Shown: positions 22,291 through 32,257 of the stretch, piece by piece | Numbering within the stretch: position 1 is the stretch's first letter | How the letters are laid out: each line of letters starts with the position of its first letter | Assembly: GCA_018136815.1 (NCBI GenBank) | Contig: CM030932.1 | Span: 2,564,234-2,628,233, forward strand | Length of the DNA stretch: 64,000 nt | Direction: 5' to 3' | DNA from: Isochrysis galbana | Taxonomy: Eukaryota > Haptophyta > Isochrysidales > Isochrysidaceae | Notes under the pieces: model-generated | What the model was told of the DNA's origin: nothing | Database searches by the model: none | Seen by the model: only the letters and a program-made list of their open reading frames with translations | Program-made: the position numbers and the translations under genes

Positions 22291-22400
22291 ATACTTAGTT
22301 CACCCATGGGCGGGCACGAGCCCCCCCCTCTCTCCACCCCTCCCCTGCTGTGGCCAAGGGAAAGCCTCCGGGCTGGGCCCCTACAACACCGCGGCGTACT
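22290..22400 (-). repeat. Family B repeat terminus (reversed fragment)
   Basis: TTATACTTAGTTCACCCATG followed by GGCACGAGCCCCCCCCTCTC is the reverse complement of the end of family B copies at 28580-28635 and 51430-51495. Only the terminal part is recognisable. Confidence 0.55.
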
Positions 22401-22584
22401 GGCCCCGTGCGCAAGCACGAGGCATACACCCGGCAGGTCGACTAGACCAACGCACTCCTAGGGACACAATGTTATACGCACAGAGGGCTTCAGAGACTCG
22501 GCGAGGACTGCCTAGGCAGGCTTGGGAAGACTGAAGACAGCCAAAAAAGAGGAAAAACATAAACGACCTCAGCCCGATATATAC

Positions 22585-22800
22585 ACATCAGATGGGCACG
22601 ACAAGATTCAAGGCTACGACACCTACTATCGGCCGGCTCCTTACACCTCCTATCCGACATCGCCCCTGTTCCCTGTACTCCTCTCCTTCCCCTTCCCCCC
22701 TTCGTTCCTTTGTCTTCGGTTTCCGGGGTGCGGCCCAGGTGCGCTACCTTGGGACTGGTTCAGGTGGCGGGGTCCATGAGGGCCTTTTGTGTTTTTGTGC
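22585..22800 (-). repeat. SINE-like element, copy 1
   Basis: Read on the minus strand this copy runs GCACAAAAACACAAAAGGCC, GGTAGCGCACC, CCGAAGACAAAGGAACGAAG, GCGATGTCGGAT and GTGTCGTAGCCTTGAATC. It is colinear with 22965-23205 and 35298-35502. It lies about 160 bp from copy 2 in inverted orientation. There is no coding potential. Confidence 0.75.
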
Positions 22801-22964
22801 TGTTGGTCGCCTCTCAGCAGCTGTATTGCGTATTGCCTGATCTTGCGTCGGAAGCGCGATCCGGGATAAGACGTTAAGTAGAGCTCGATACAGAGGAACA
22901 CTCGCACCATAGCACAACAAACACAAGCTAGAGCGAAATATCTACTAAACTTCAAAGACGCAAG

Positions 22965-23205
22965 CACAAGCACCAAAAGGCCTGCCCGGACCCCGCCATC
23001 CGAACCGGGCCCAACTACCAACCAAGGTAGGCTGTACCTGGGGCTGGGCCGGACCCCTGAAACCAAAGACAAAGGAACGAGGGGGGGAAGGGAATGAAAT
23101 GGAGCGAAGAGAAGTAAGGGTGATGTCGGATAAAGGTAGTTAGTAGCTACCAGTCTAGCAGTAGCAGTAGGCAGTAGGTGTGTGGCCCTCAATAATCAGA
23201 TGTTA
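22965..23205 (+). repeat. SINE-like element, copy 2
   Basis: This is the same element as at 35298-35502 in plus orientation: AAAAGGCCTGCCCGGACCCC, GAAACCAAAGACAAAGGAAC, GTGATGTCGGATAAAGG, GTAGGTGTGTGGCC and the terminus AATCAGATGTT. A box-B-like GGTTCGGATGG is readable on the complementary strand, which is weak evidence for a polymerase III ancestry. Confidence 0.75.
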
Positions 23206-23209
23206 TTCA

Positions 23210-23590
23210 AGGGGCAAGGGCGTTGGAGTTGGAGCCGAATTCTAGGAGAGGATGTGACCGAGTAGCAATAGTAGGCATCTTCAAGAGTTTTTTTTACTAT
23301 GTAAGTGTCCCCGAGTGAGGTTCCGCAGGCCGGTGAAGCCTCTAACCCCCAAACTCTCGCGGCCACTCCGCATTTCGACGACAGTGGGTTGAACCAGTCA
23401 GGCCGTTATCTATCGACCGAGTTTCAATCATCAATCTTTCACGGCGTGCCCATGTGGCGAGAGCCATGTCGAATGCCATGACAGCATCAAAGTAGGAACT
23501 TTATGTGAGGGATCAGTCCTTTCGGTTTGTCCGTGCGGTGGCGTTTCTCTCTCTGTAATAGTCGAGTCGTGAAGCAACTTGATGAATCAC
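23210..23590. other. Intergenic, nothing recognised
   Basis: No gene is supported. The stretch ends at the stop of the TcdA-TatD gene. Confidence 0.4.
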
Positions 23591-23592
23591 CA

Positions 23593-26031
23593 CTATCGGC
23601 ACTCTAATGCGCAGGCTGCGTTTGATGTGGTAATGCGTGCAGTTTCCTCGGCACTCCAGCCGCGCATGGCGGCTACCGCATGGCACGCATCCGTCGCCGC
23701 TGCGATTGCCTCTCTACCGTCGTGCAAATCCGACTCGATGAGGAGTCGATCAGCAGGCACTGCCTTTATCGTGGCGGCAGCGTGCTTTAGTCGAGTCGCC
23801 GGTGGGCTGAAGCCAAAGTACACGTGCGGCCCATCAGGAGAATCCTCGAGCCGCAGCAGACCCGCCGCGGTCTCGGGCGAGCCTCCATATGCGTGCATGA
23901 CGATTGAAGGCGGAAGCGGCGCCACCTCCCCGGAACTGAGAAGGGACAATAGATGGCCGTGCGCGCGGACGCAGTGGAGGATTACTGGGCGGCCCAAATC
24001 CCCGGCTAATTGGAGCTGATTCTTGAGAGCGATTAGCTGCGCTTCGAGAGGGGCGCGGGCACGGCGCGACCTGTCGAGGCCACATTCGCCGACAAGCGCA
24101 CCGGGAGTTTCCTGTAACACTTCCCCAAGTCGACGACCCCAGCCCACCGTCTGCTTGTGCAGCCACCAAGGGTGGACGCCAAGGGCAACGACCAAACGAG
24201 GCTCAAGGCCGTGAGATGCGCAAGCTATATGATTGCCTTGCTCAATGGCCGAATGATTGATATCTCTGCCCACAGAACGGTCCCTGCGCGCCTGTGGCCC
24301 TTGTGCAGCGAGCCCACCGGCACGCCTCGAATTTACCAGGGCTCTTGCAATGGGCCATTCCTCCTCACCAGTGGAGACGACACAAAGCCCTCGCAGTTTG
24401 CCGGATGCAATCAACTCCCGCACATCAGACAACGCATGGCTATGCGAATCAAAAATCGCCATCAACATGCGCGCGCGGTGTTCAGTTTGCTGGTTAGCTA
24501 ACATGGAAGCGCAGGCAACACGGGGCATCACCTTCACTGACGAGACCATCTGCAAGTTGGATCGAAGCAGCTTCGATGGCTTAATCCGCGTTGACAGTAG
24601 CTGGAGACTGCGACCAATAGGCATCAGACGGTGCTGCTTGATGTAGAGATGTTCTGTGTCTCGTGGCCGCGTCGAGTCGAATAGGCCATTTCCACGCCGG
24701 CAAAGGGCAGCTGAGAGTGTGCAGCCTGCGTCTTTACTCACGGCAAGCTGTCTCCCTTCCCATAAGTGCTTCTGGAGATCCAACTCGACCGAATACGTGG
24801 CACACATTATTGGATCACTGCCACGTCCTCCACCTTGTGTAGGGCGTGAGGCGCCTGGATCATCCTTGTTGCCCAGGATTTCGCTGGCTTCAACCTCATC
24901 AAACGCCTTCCTGTTTTCGCTCGGGACAGGAGCAGCTTGCGCACCGAGACCGTCGGTCTGGATAGGATCATACAACGGCTCGGACAAGGATAGCGACTCT
25001 ATGGGTGTAAGAGGGGCTGCTGCAGTAGCAAGTGGAGTTACTACCTCAGCGGCAGCTGCAAAGCCGACTGCACCAGTTGCGAAGCACGCTGTGCCGAATC
25101 GGTCACAGTCAGTCCGTCCCGCTTCCATATTTGCATTCGTACGCTTTGCATTCTTTTGTTTTGCTCCAGCCTGACCATTTTCGACGGAAAAAATCGTCCG
25201 GATGCCCCATTCGGTGTTCTGACGTGGCGCCCCAGGCGGGAAGCCATGGCGCCGACGCATCTCAGTTCGTGTGCGCCGCAACAAGCCGTCGCCTGCTGCG
25301 GTTAAATCGGCCGCGCGGATCATTGTCGGGTCGCGCAGTCCACCTGCTGCGCCCACGGAGACGGCGCGCACCCTCCGACGAGCACAGGCTGAGAGCAAGG
25401 CAGCCTTGTCAGCGTACCCGTCAATGGCATCAACGACCGCGAAATTCGGGGGGCTGAAGAAAGAGTGGTCGCAGCTCACGCCCTCTAGATTACGAAGAGA
25501 ACTGAACCATGGGTCGAGCCAGGCATCGGATGTAGGCAGTCGACCAAGCAACGCGTCTGACCAGCTTGCGAGCGCCTCGGTCGGGGCCTCGACCGGGCCC
25601 TTACAAACAGGCAAGGCGATCGTCGGCCGTGCATACTCTCGTGAGATGGCGCGGAAGATGTGGGTGGCTCTGCACGCCTCCTCCTGAATGAGGTCAGTAG
25701 CACCCTCCACAGTAAGCCACTCCTCTCGCACGCGCACGTGGCAATCGGGGTTAATGAGTCCGACTCGCTCAGCGAGCGCAACGCCCTTCGAGACGCCGAC
25801 TGTGTGCGCCAGCGCATGCAGCTGTCGGTTTGTATTGGAGATGCACACCTCGTCGAGATCGACGAGAGACAGTGAGCCGACTCCGGAGCGCGCAAGCGCC
25901 TCGACTGTCCAGCTGCCCACACCTCCTAACCCCACGACGACCACATGAGATGCCGCGAGCCGTGCGACCGCGCCGCCACCGTACAGCCGGTTCACGCCTT
26001 CGAAGCGCAGCCGCCAGAGCTCATCGCGCAT
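23593..26031 (-). CDS. Fusion of TcdA-type E1-like tRNA dehydratase and TatD nuclease (812 aa)
   Basis: The N-terminal half is a ThiF/E1 fold of the TcdA (CsdL/YgdL) class, which uses ATP to cyclise N6-threonylcarbamoyladenosine in tRNA to ct6A. Seen: RFEGVNRLYG near the start, the nucleotide loop GLGGVGS (34-40), VDLDEV (57-62) with SNTNRQ, AVVDAIDGYADKAALL, GAAGGLRDPT, and a late hydrophobic helix (GAVGFAAAAEVVTPL). The C-terminal part, from about residue 524 (MAIFDSHSHAL), is a complete TatD metal-dependent nuclease: HxH, GVHPWW, GECGLD, ILHCVRA, VMHAYGG and LIESD supply the usual metal ligands. About 130 residues of unassigned linker lie between, with no stop. The ATG at 26031 gives the TcdA-like start; an earlier in-frame ATG at 26130 adds low-complexity residues. 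The linker or the ~80-residue insert near residues 105-185 could hide an intron whose length is a multiple of three. A true fusion is the simpler reading, but transcript data would decide. Confidence 0.85.
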   Translation of the reverse strand: MRDELWRLRFEGVNRLYGGGAVARLAASHVVVVGLGGVGSWTVEALARSGVGSLSLVDLDEVCISNTNRQLHALAHTVGVSKGVALAERVGLINPDCHVRVREEWLTVEGATDLIQEEACRATHIFRAISREYARPTIALPVCKGPVEAPTEALASWSDALLGRLPTSDAWLDPWFSSLRNLEGVSCDHSFFSPPNFAVVDAIDGYADKAALLSACARRRVRAVSVGAAGGLRDPTMIRAADLTAAGDGLLRRTRTEMRRRHGFPPGAPRQNTEWGIRTIFSVENGQAGAKQKNAKRTNANMEAGRTDCDRFGTACFATGAVGFAAAAEVVTPLATAAAPLTPIESLSLSEPLYDPIQTDGLGAQAAPVPSENRKAFDEVEASEILGNKDDPGASRPTQGGGRGSDPIMCATYSVELDLQKHLWEGRQLAVSKDAGCTLSAALCRRGNGLFDSTRPRDTEHLYIKQHRLMPIGRSLQLLSTRIKPSKLLRSNLQMVSSVKVMPRVACASMLANQQTEHRARMLMAIFDSHSHALSDVRELIASGKLRGLCVVSTGEEEWPIARALVNSRRAGGLAAQGPQARRDRSVGRDINHSAIEQGNHIACASHGLEPRLVVALGVHPWWLHKQTVGWGRRLGEVLQETPGALVGECGLDRSRRARAPLEAQLIALKNQLQLAGDLGRPVILHCVRAHGHLLSLLSSGEVAPLPPSIVMHAYGGSPETAAGLLRLEDSPDGPHVYFGFSPPATRLKHAAATIKAVPADRLLIESDLHDGREAIAAATDACHAVAAMRGWSAEETARITTSNAACALECR

Positions 26032-26039
26032 GTGGAGGG

Positions 26040-26365
26040 AGATGAATAGGTGAAAAAGGTAGCGAGAAAGTGTCGGGCGCCCGCAGCGAAGCGCGAGAGG
26101 GTGGGCACAGGGAAGAGAGAGGGAGGGCACTGGGAAGAGAGAGGGAGGGCACAGGGAAGAGAGCGAGAGGGTGGGCAGATGGAAGGAGTGCCACGACGCG
26201 AGGAAGGAACACTTTTCTGTTTTTAGACAGCGAACTTTACTTTAGTTTGATCAAGTGAACACCAACGAACGGAGCAGCGGGCGCGCGAAGACCGGAAGAA
26301 AGCGAAAGAGGGGCTCCCGTCGCCCCCCCTCTTTTCCTCACCGCCACGCGCCGCCAGCCCCGAAC
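26040..26365. repeat. Upstream spacer with short minisatellite
   Basis: About 26095-26180 holds three to four units of GAGAGAGGGAGGGCAC.GGGA directly upstream of the TcdA-TatD start. On that gene's sense strand the tract is pyrimidine-rich. Nothing else was seen up to the CA repeat. Confidence 0.6.
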
Positions 26366-26366
26366 C

Positions 26367-26540
<174 letters not shown>

Positions 26541-26844
26541 GCCGGACCGCCGGCACCGACGCCGTGGACGACTCACCTGTCACCTGTGCACATCGAGCTC
26601 GACGGGGCCCCGTCGTCAGCGGGAGGCGACACCGCGATGACTACGACGGTGAACGAGTTGCCAGTTCCGGAGGACGATTACGACGAGTTGGCTGGGGTCT
26701 GGGGTCCGGGCCGGCCTTCTGGCGGGCGACCTGCCGGATCTCGCGGGCACACTGCTGCTGGTGGCCGACGGCAAGCGATCACGATGGGCCTTCGCCAAAG
26801 GTCAAAGGGCTTACCGGGCTGCGGCTGGCGGCGGCCTCGGTCCC

Positions 26845-28635
26845 GACTTGTCCTTAAACAGGCGCGGGACTTACCTTTTTTGGTGGGCGGAGCTCTCGCT
26901 CTCGCCCACCCCCTTCTCCGCGCTCTCTCCCCCCTCTCCTGCGGCACGCGCAATGGCGCGCGCCTGAGGCAGGCCTCTAGCTGCCCTCTGGCGACCCCTG
27001 GAGGCTCCTGGAGGCCAGCTCAGGGGGCAGAGGAGGCTGGAATTCTGGGTTTGGGCCCTTGCCTCCACTGCCTCTCCCTCGCTGGCCCTTCTGCACTCCA
27101 GGGGCACCCACGCTACATACACTTGTCTGCCTGTCGACCAGGACTCAGGAGGCAGAGGCAGGCTGGGATTCTGCGTTTGGGCCCTTGCCTCCCCTGCCTC
27201 TCCCTCGCTGGCCCTTCGGCCCGAACTTCCAAACACTCGCCAAAGCGCTCACCAGTGAAAACGCCCGACCGATAAGAAAGAACGATCAAGACCAACGGGG
27301 GAAGAAGCTATCCCTTTACCGTGGGAAGCGGAATGCCGCAAGGATGCCCGCTATCCCCGCTTACATTCCTGCTTACAACGGAGGCACTCACCCGTGCCAT
27401 AAACGGAGATGAAGACATAGCGGGAGTAGACCTCAATGGGTACAATCTGAAGATCAGCCAGTTCGCTGACGATACAGCGCTAATAGCCAGGGACTACAAA
27501 AGCATGAAAAGATCCCTATATTGGGTAAAACTACACGAAAGAGCCACAGGGGGGAAAACGAATGAAAGCAAGTTCCAAGGGCTCCGGATGGGAGCGCAAA
27601 GGACCCGCAAGCCCCCGTGGGACATGCGGAAATATAATTGGATTGACAACAGCGAATATCTAACGATACTTGGCATGCCCCTAGGAGCGCCGGAGGCGCT
27701 CAAACCCTTCTGGGTAAAGCTAGCAGACAAAATCGACGAAAAAGTTATCAAGCTAGCGCCGGCTACCGGATACATGACGATATTTGGGAGGGCCAATGTT
27801 GTAAACTTCATCATCTACGGAACACCGAGATATTGGCTACAAACGCTGGCCGCCCCGAAATGGTTTCACAGGAGAATCCAAAGAGCCGCGGAAGCGGTCC
27901 TCTGGACAAGTCCACACACCCGGAAGCAATACAAATGGATCACACACCCTCACTACGCCACACATCACGCAACAAGCACGACCAGGACATTGGGGCTAGG
28001 GCTCCTGCACTGGCAAACTCATATAAAAGCCCTCCAAACCAAATGGATACTAAACTACTTAAATGCACGAAAAGCGATCTGGAAGCACGCACTAGACGCG
28101 TGGTTCTGTCGTACCGGACTAGGGAGGGGCGCTGTCCTCTCCACGATACCAATAAAAACGCTCACGGGAAGCCTCATGGGCAACCCGGCACTCCCGACCT
28201 TCTGGCGGTGCACCCCGCCCGCCCCAGCCCCCCCACAACCTAGGCCCCTATGTAGAGCACGAGGGGAGATGCCGCAAGGCGGGAAGTGAGGGAGAGGAAG
28301 GGATTTGGGCGTGGCTACAATAGCTAACCCAGTAGCCGCACGCGTGGCGCGAATATTAAAAGGTTTCTTTTTCTCCCTCGCTGGCCCTCCTGCACTCCAG
28401 GGACCCCCACGCTGCACTTGTCTGCCTGTGGACCAGGAGAGGAGGAGGGGTTGGAGCAATGGGCCGGCCACGACAGGCCAACGCGAGCCTGTGGGGAAGA
28501 GAGTGGGTCAGCAGGGCATTCTGCCCCCAATAGGCATGCCGGGAGGGTGGGTGGTTCCTCCCCCACAGCAGGGGAGAGGTGGAGAGAGGGGGGCGGGGGT
28601 GCTCCCCCACGGGTGAACCAAGTATGAACTTAGTT
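26845..28635 (-). repeat. GC-rich repeat family B, copy 1, split by a LINE
   Basis: Flanks at 26845-27215 and 28372-28635 match 50977-51495 (AAACAGGCGCG, GGTGGGCGGAGCTCTCGCTC, CTCCGCGCTCTCTC, CTCCTGGAGGCCAGCTCAGG, CACTTGTCTGCCTGT, GGTTGGAGCA and AACTTAGTTGT). Within the left flank, about 115 bp (GCAGAGG..GGCTGG to CTCCCTCGCTGGCCCT) is duplicated. The reverse complement of this family resembles family A over its first 400 bp, so A and B are branches of one superfamily and the minus strand is used here for orientation. The inserted LINE occupies 27216-28371. Confidence 0.75.
27216..28371 (+). mobile_element. 5'-truncated LINE (non-LTR retrotransposon) with reverse transcriptase
   Basis: The target-site duplication TCTCCCTCGCTGGCCCT (17 bp) is exact at 27199-27215 and 28372-28388. 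Inside, a reverse-transcriptase frame from about 27321 shows GMPQGCPLSPLTFLL, the catalytic FADDT and a thumb-like GYMTIFGRANVVNFIIYG, in the manner of L1/Tx1-like elements. The upstream part changes frame near 27300 and the finger domain is absent. The frame runs into a 3' region (CCCCTATGTAGAGCACGAGG, GCCGCAAGGC, GGGCGTGGCTAC) ending ATTAAAAGGTTTCTTTTT. Compared with the copy at 49509-50960, the C-terminal zinc-binding part is missing, so this copy has an internal deletion as well as 5' truncation. Confidence 0.9.
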
Positions 28636-28649
28636 GTCGAGTATTCAAA

Positions 28650-29578
28650 CTAAGTTTATACTTAGTTCAGCATGGGGGGGCGCCTCGCGTCCCCCCTCTC
28701 AGGCACCAATTCCCCTCCGGGGGGCCTGTCGGTCATCCCCATGCTCTGCCTTTTGGCATGAGCAGGGCACTCAACACAACCACCCAGACGCCCAGTGGGC
28801 GCGGGTCGCGAGCCGCACTCCCTGGCCCGCTTGGGCCTGCTCTCGTACTGACTCCCCCCCCCCATCCCTGGTCGCCAGGCAGACAGGGGCCTCTGGGCGG
28901 CACCCAGGGCCAGCGAGGCAAGCGTGGGAGAGGCAGGGGGGGGCAGGGGCTGAGCCCCAGCCTCCACTGCCCCCTGAGCTGCCCTGGCTGGCCCTCTGGA
29001 TGCCCCCAAAGGACCTCTGAGAGCAGGCCGTGGCGCGCCGCATGGCGACGCGCCGCAGGGAGAGAGGTGGAGGAGAGCGAAGCGAGGGAGAGGGGGGGAT
29101 TTGCACCCCCCCCGTTGGAGTGTGGTAAGAAACGAGCCCCGTTTGCGTTAGCAAGCGGGCGGAGAGGGGCGGCTGGCGACAGGTGGGAGATGAGGAGGGA
29201 GAGGCTCAAGACGCCTATGGGGACCCTTGTGGCAGGTACCTCGAGGCGCAGTCTCTTATTTCTCGAGGATTGCTCGCGGCGAGAGCTGTAAGGGCCGTTC
29301 TTCTTTTTTGACGAGAGGTCCCTCCCCCCCCCCCCCGGTGCTTTTTCCCGGAGAGTCGCCTGACGTAGGTCGGTCCGCCTCAATGGGTTTTCCCTCATTG
29401 TAGCTTGTGGGGAGTTATAATGGGAGCCGGGGGTTTGCGAGGGGGGAGATTCGTAGGGGTGCATATTCGTATGTGTCTAGTGATAACGCACGTCAAGGCG
29501 TACGGGCAGGTGCGCTGCGGGGTGTCGTGATAGTACCGGGCTAGTGGGAGTAGTGGTACTAACGCTCAGTTGTTTTAT
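28650..29578 (+). repeat. GC-rich repeat family A, copy 3
   Basis: The copy starts at the palindromic terminus AACTAAGTTTATACTTAGTT, passes through the block GGTCGCCAGGCAGACAGGGG and GGCCGTGGCGCGCCGCATGG, and ends GCTCAGTTGTTTTATAG. It sits head-to-head with family B copy 1: the terminus AACTTAGTT at about 28628 faces this one at about 28650. The two copies therefore form a long inverted arrangement. Confidence 0.8.
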
Positions 29579-29701
29579 AGTTGTCGAGTATTTATCGTGA
29601 GCGAAGAAACAAAAACACTATCACAAACACATGGGCATGGGCATTGGCACCGGACATGTAGAATGACTGGTAAGGATACAATTCCACAAACGCGGCGATG
29701 A

Positions 29702-30562
29702 TCAGATGTGGCCGAGGCCAGCGAGATGACGAAGTCCTTCGATCAATGGCATTTGCACAAGGATCACAGGGCATTGCCGGGCGACGGCTGGTAGAAACCC
29801 TCGGAACATCCCCGCAATCCCCTCGGCCTGAAGGATGGCCCAGGAACATAAGAGAACACTCCGTCCGTGGTCGCCTGAGAGGACTTTGACCTTGACGACA
29901 TCTGCTGGCATGCAAACGAATTGTGCGACGAAACCAGAAAAGGCTGCGCATATTACATGGAGTCTAAGGCCTTCCCGGACACCCCAGTGCCTCACCTCTT
30001 GTTTGGCATGATCATACGACGCCAGTTGTGCTCCAGATAGAAGAGCCTGCCTGGTGATCGTCGCGCCTAGTCCACGGTAGAGGGCGTACACGCCGCCCTC
30101 GCAACGGACTATGACCGAAACTACAGCTAGCATCGAGCCGTAGCGCACTGGACCCCCAGCCTGCGCCTGTAGCCTTGTGCGGATCATGTCAATCGGATTT
30201 GCGAGCGCAGCGCTGAAGGCTCCAGTTGCCATGCCCGCGGCAGATTTGCGCAGAAAGCTGCCCTCCCGCATGCCTATCGCGTTGCTATCCCCGCCCAGAC
30301 TGCTTCGCATGCTCGGGTAAAGCCCCACCCTCAGGCCAGTGACCGAGAACGCTCGCAGCCATGTCGCCTGAAGGCCGGGAAGCCAGAGCATCCCGAGCCC
30401 TCCCTGGGTGTAGAGTGTGCGAGCCGCCTCGATCAGGCTCTCTCCGCACGCACCTGCCGATCTGAGCTGCCTGCGCACTTTAAGCACCTCAAACGGGTTG
30501 AAGATCGTGTCGGCGATCGCCGCGCCCAATCCGGAGACGAGGACCTCGCGCGCGGCGCTCAT
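29702..30562 (-). CDS. Mitochondrial carrier family (SLC25-type) protein, 286 aa
   Basis: This is a predicted six-helix solute carrier of the mitochondrial inner membrane (or a related organelle). It has the three-fold signature: NPFEVLKVRRQL in repeat 1, NPIDMIRTRLQAQ in repeat 2 and MPADVVKVKVL in repeat 3. Each fits P-x-(D/E)-x-x-(K/R)-x-(K/R). FRGFLPAVARQCP near the C-terminus is the usual post-helix motif, and YRGLGATITRQALLS is the repeat 2 equivalent. The length is normal for a single-exon carrier. The substrate cannot be read from sequence; the pattern of even-numbered helices is closest to dicarboxylate/uncoupling-type carriers, but this is weak. The start ATG at 30562 gives a short N-terminus running straight into helix 1 (LVSGLGAAIADTIF). 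Confidence 0.9.
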   Translation of the reverse strand: MSAAREVLVSGLGAAIADTIFNPFEVLKVRRQLRSAGACGESLIEAARTLYTQGGLGMLWLPGLQATWLRAFSVTGLRVGLYPSMRSSLGGDSNAIGMREGSFLRKSAAGMATGAFSAALANPIDMIRTRLQAQAGGPVRYGSMLAVVSVIVRCEGGVYALYRGLGATITRQALLSGAQLASYDHAKQEVRHWGVREGLRLHVICAAFSGFVAQFVCMPADVVKVKVLSGDHGRSVLLCSWAILQAEGIAGMFRGFLPAVARQCPVILVQMPLIEGLRHLAGLGHI

Positions 30563-30564
30563 TC

Positions 30565-31090
30565 GGACGGTGAGCGCTCTGTTTCACAGTGGTCTTTCTT
30601 TACATGGACTTCTTTATTTGTAATGTCCAAACGATCGAACAATCCTCCGGCCCCCCTGTTTGATTGAGTTTTGTAATAGAGTGCAGCTCTTAGTCCCGTG
30701 GGGTTTTATTTGCGTCCTCACGTGTGTCTCGATCCTTCGCCGTGGCTACTAGCACTGACCTCTATCCTACTCGCTACTATGGGCAAAGCGCAAAGCGCAA
30801 AGCTCATGCTATAGCTATAGCTATAGCAAGTAGACTCGAACATGGTACCCCCGCCGGCGAGCCTCAGAGCCACAGCTCCCTTTCTCCCTTCTCGCTTCGA
30901 TCTCGCCAACTCTCGCGCGCTACACGCTTGAAATGTCTCAAATTGATGTCTCGACCGCTTCAACTCCAAGTCCAAGTCTTCCCGTCGCACCCGCGAGTTC
31001 TAGGCGCCTTCGAATTTGTCGTTGTTGGGTTTGCCGCAAAAGGCTGCGGCGCACCTATCCACCCATCGGAGGGCGTGACCCAGGAACTAT
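30565..31090. other. Intergenic, nothing recognised
   Basis: No gene supported. A short TATAGC microsatellite (GCTATAGCTATAGCTATAGC) lies at about 30808. Confidence 0.4.
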
Positions 31091-31115
31091 CGTTAAAACG
31101 ATAGGGTCATGGAGC
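31085..31115 (+). repeat. Hairpin-led motif shared with 40676-40700 and 56420-56450
   Basis: AACTATCGTTAAAACGATAG is a near-perfect palindrome and is followed by GGTCATGGAGCGCGCGCCG. The second part recurs at about 40678, and the palindrome plus second part recur at about 56426-56450 on the minus strand. It may be a shared 5' leader, with the ATG as an ORF start (MERAPPPSP here, MEHATLPSS at 40686, MERAPLPV at 56430), or an element terminus. Confidence 0.55.
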
Positions 31116-31905
31116 GCGCGCCGCCTCCCTCCCCCGCTCCCCCGCTGCCGCCCCAATCGTTTGCAACGAACAGCTCCGGGATCGCGCTGTTCGACGGCCC
31201 CGGGGTTTGAATCTTCTGAAGAATTCCTTCGTCATCCTTTCTTCGTGTTCCAGCACGTCGAAGCTCCTCTTGTTCGTCGGCATCGATTTCCTCTGTATCT
31301 CACTAATTTCTTCGTTTAGCTCACGCATTCTGTCCAGCCGCTTGGCGTCGGGACCCTCTGTGGTCTAGTGTTATTCCATTAAGGCCGCCACTAGCGTTCG
31401 TCGATGGATGGCTCTCGCTATCGCCTGCGGGTCTTCGGCTTGGCGGTTCGCCCATAGCAGGTGTGTGGCCGCCGCTTTCTTTGCGTTTGTCCAGGCGTCT
31501 TCTACGTCGGCGCCCGGCATTTCCGCCTTAATGTGGCCCCGCCATAGGTGGGTGATGACTCTTTTGGTATATTGCGCTTCGAGTGCAGCGCTCGCTGTTT
31601 ATGCGTACGTCGTACATTTTTGCCGACTCTGTATCCAACGATTTCAAAAGTTCCTAGAACCGGTAGATGGTCCGAGGCTCCCCTCCCCGTGAAGAGAGAG
31701 TCGGATGCGGGCCTATTTTCTGCCAGTTGATGTTCGAGAAGGCTATAGGCGTGTATATTCTGTCTATCCGCGTGTGAACTGCTCCCGAGAAGAGCCTCGT
31801 GTAGCCCCCTCTCTTGAGGCCGTAATCGGCCGTAAGGGCACGCCCATCATGCGCACGACCTAGAAAGAAGTAGAAGGTTGTCACCCGACACATATGAGCC
31901 ACCTA
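31115..31905 (-). mobile_element. LINE fragment with AP endonuclease remnant
   Basis: On the minus strand, 31654-31902 encodes TADYGLKRGGYTRLFSGAVH followed by TRIDRIYTP. This is the tail of an apurinic-endonuclease-like LINE endonuclease (usual motif SRIDRIY). A second piece at 31200-31328 (HEERMTKEFFRRFKPRG) fits the linker between endonuclease and reverse transcriptase. The stretch between needs frame changes and is degraded. No reverse transcriptase is present, and the ends are not resolved. Confidence 0.65.
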
Positions 31906-31909
31906 AGAC

Positions 31910-32250
31910 CTAAGTTGTGGCGACCAAGGACACCCACACATGCTCATTCGGGGCCAATGCATCGCTTAAACAAATAGCTTCGGCACCCGCCCGCCCGCGC
32001 GCTCACGAGCATACGCCACATGACCACGCGAAGTATGCCGCTAGAGACCGATCACAAACTTTTCAATGGCCTATTTGCATATGAGCCTACGTGGTATACA
32101 CAATGAAAGCATGTGGCCAGTCGACGGAGAGGGAAGGGATTGAGAGGCATGTTGTCAAATAAACCTTCCCTCCTTGGGAGATGCAGGAAATGATAGCAGG
32201 AAATGACAATCAAATGATCAAATCATCTAGTCGGCATCGTTTGTTAATTA
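31910..32250. other. Intergenic, nothing recognised
   Basis: Contains ATGACAATCAAATGATCAAATC-like short AT-rich stretches just downstream of the gene that ends at 32258. No gene supported. Confidence 0.35.
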
Positions 32251-32257
32251 AGCCTCT

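Noticed and set aside
22965-23205. Intact tRNA gene suggested by a box-B-like sequence
   Set aside because: No cloverleaf or box A in the right orientation; at most a relic in a SINE-like element.
28733-29464. 243-aa minus-strand ORF
   Set aside because: Lies in repeat copy A3, GC-driven open frame with no family signal.
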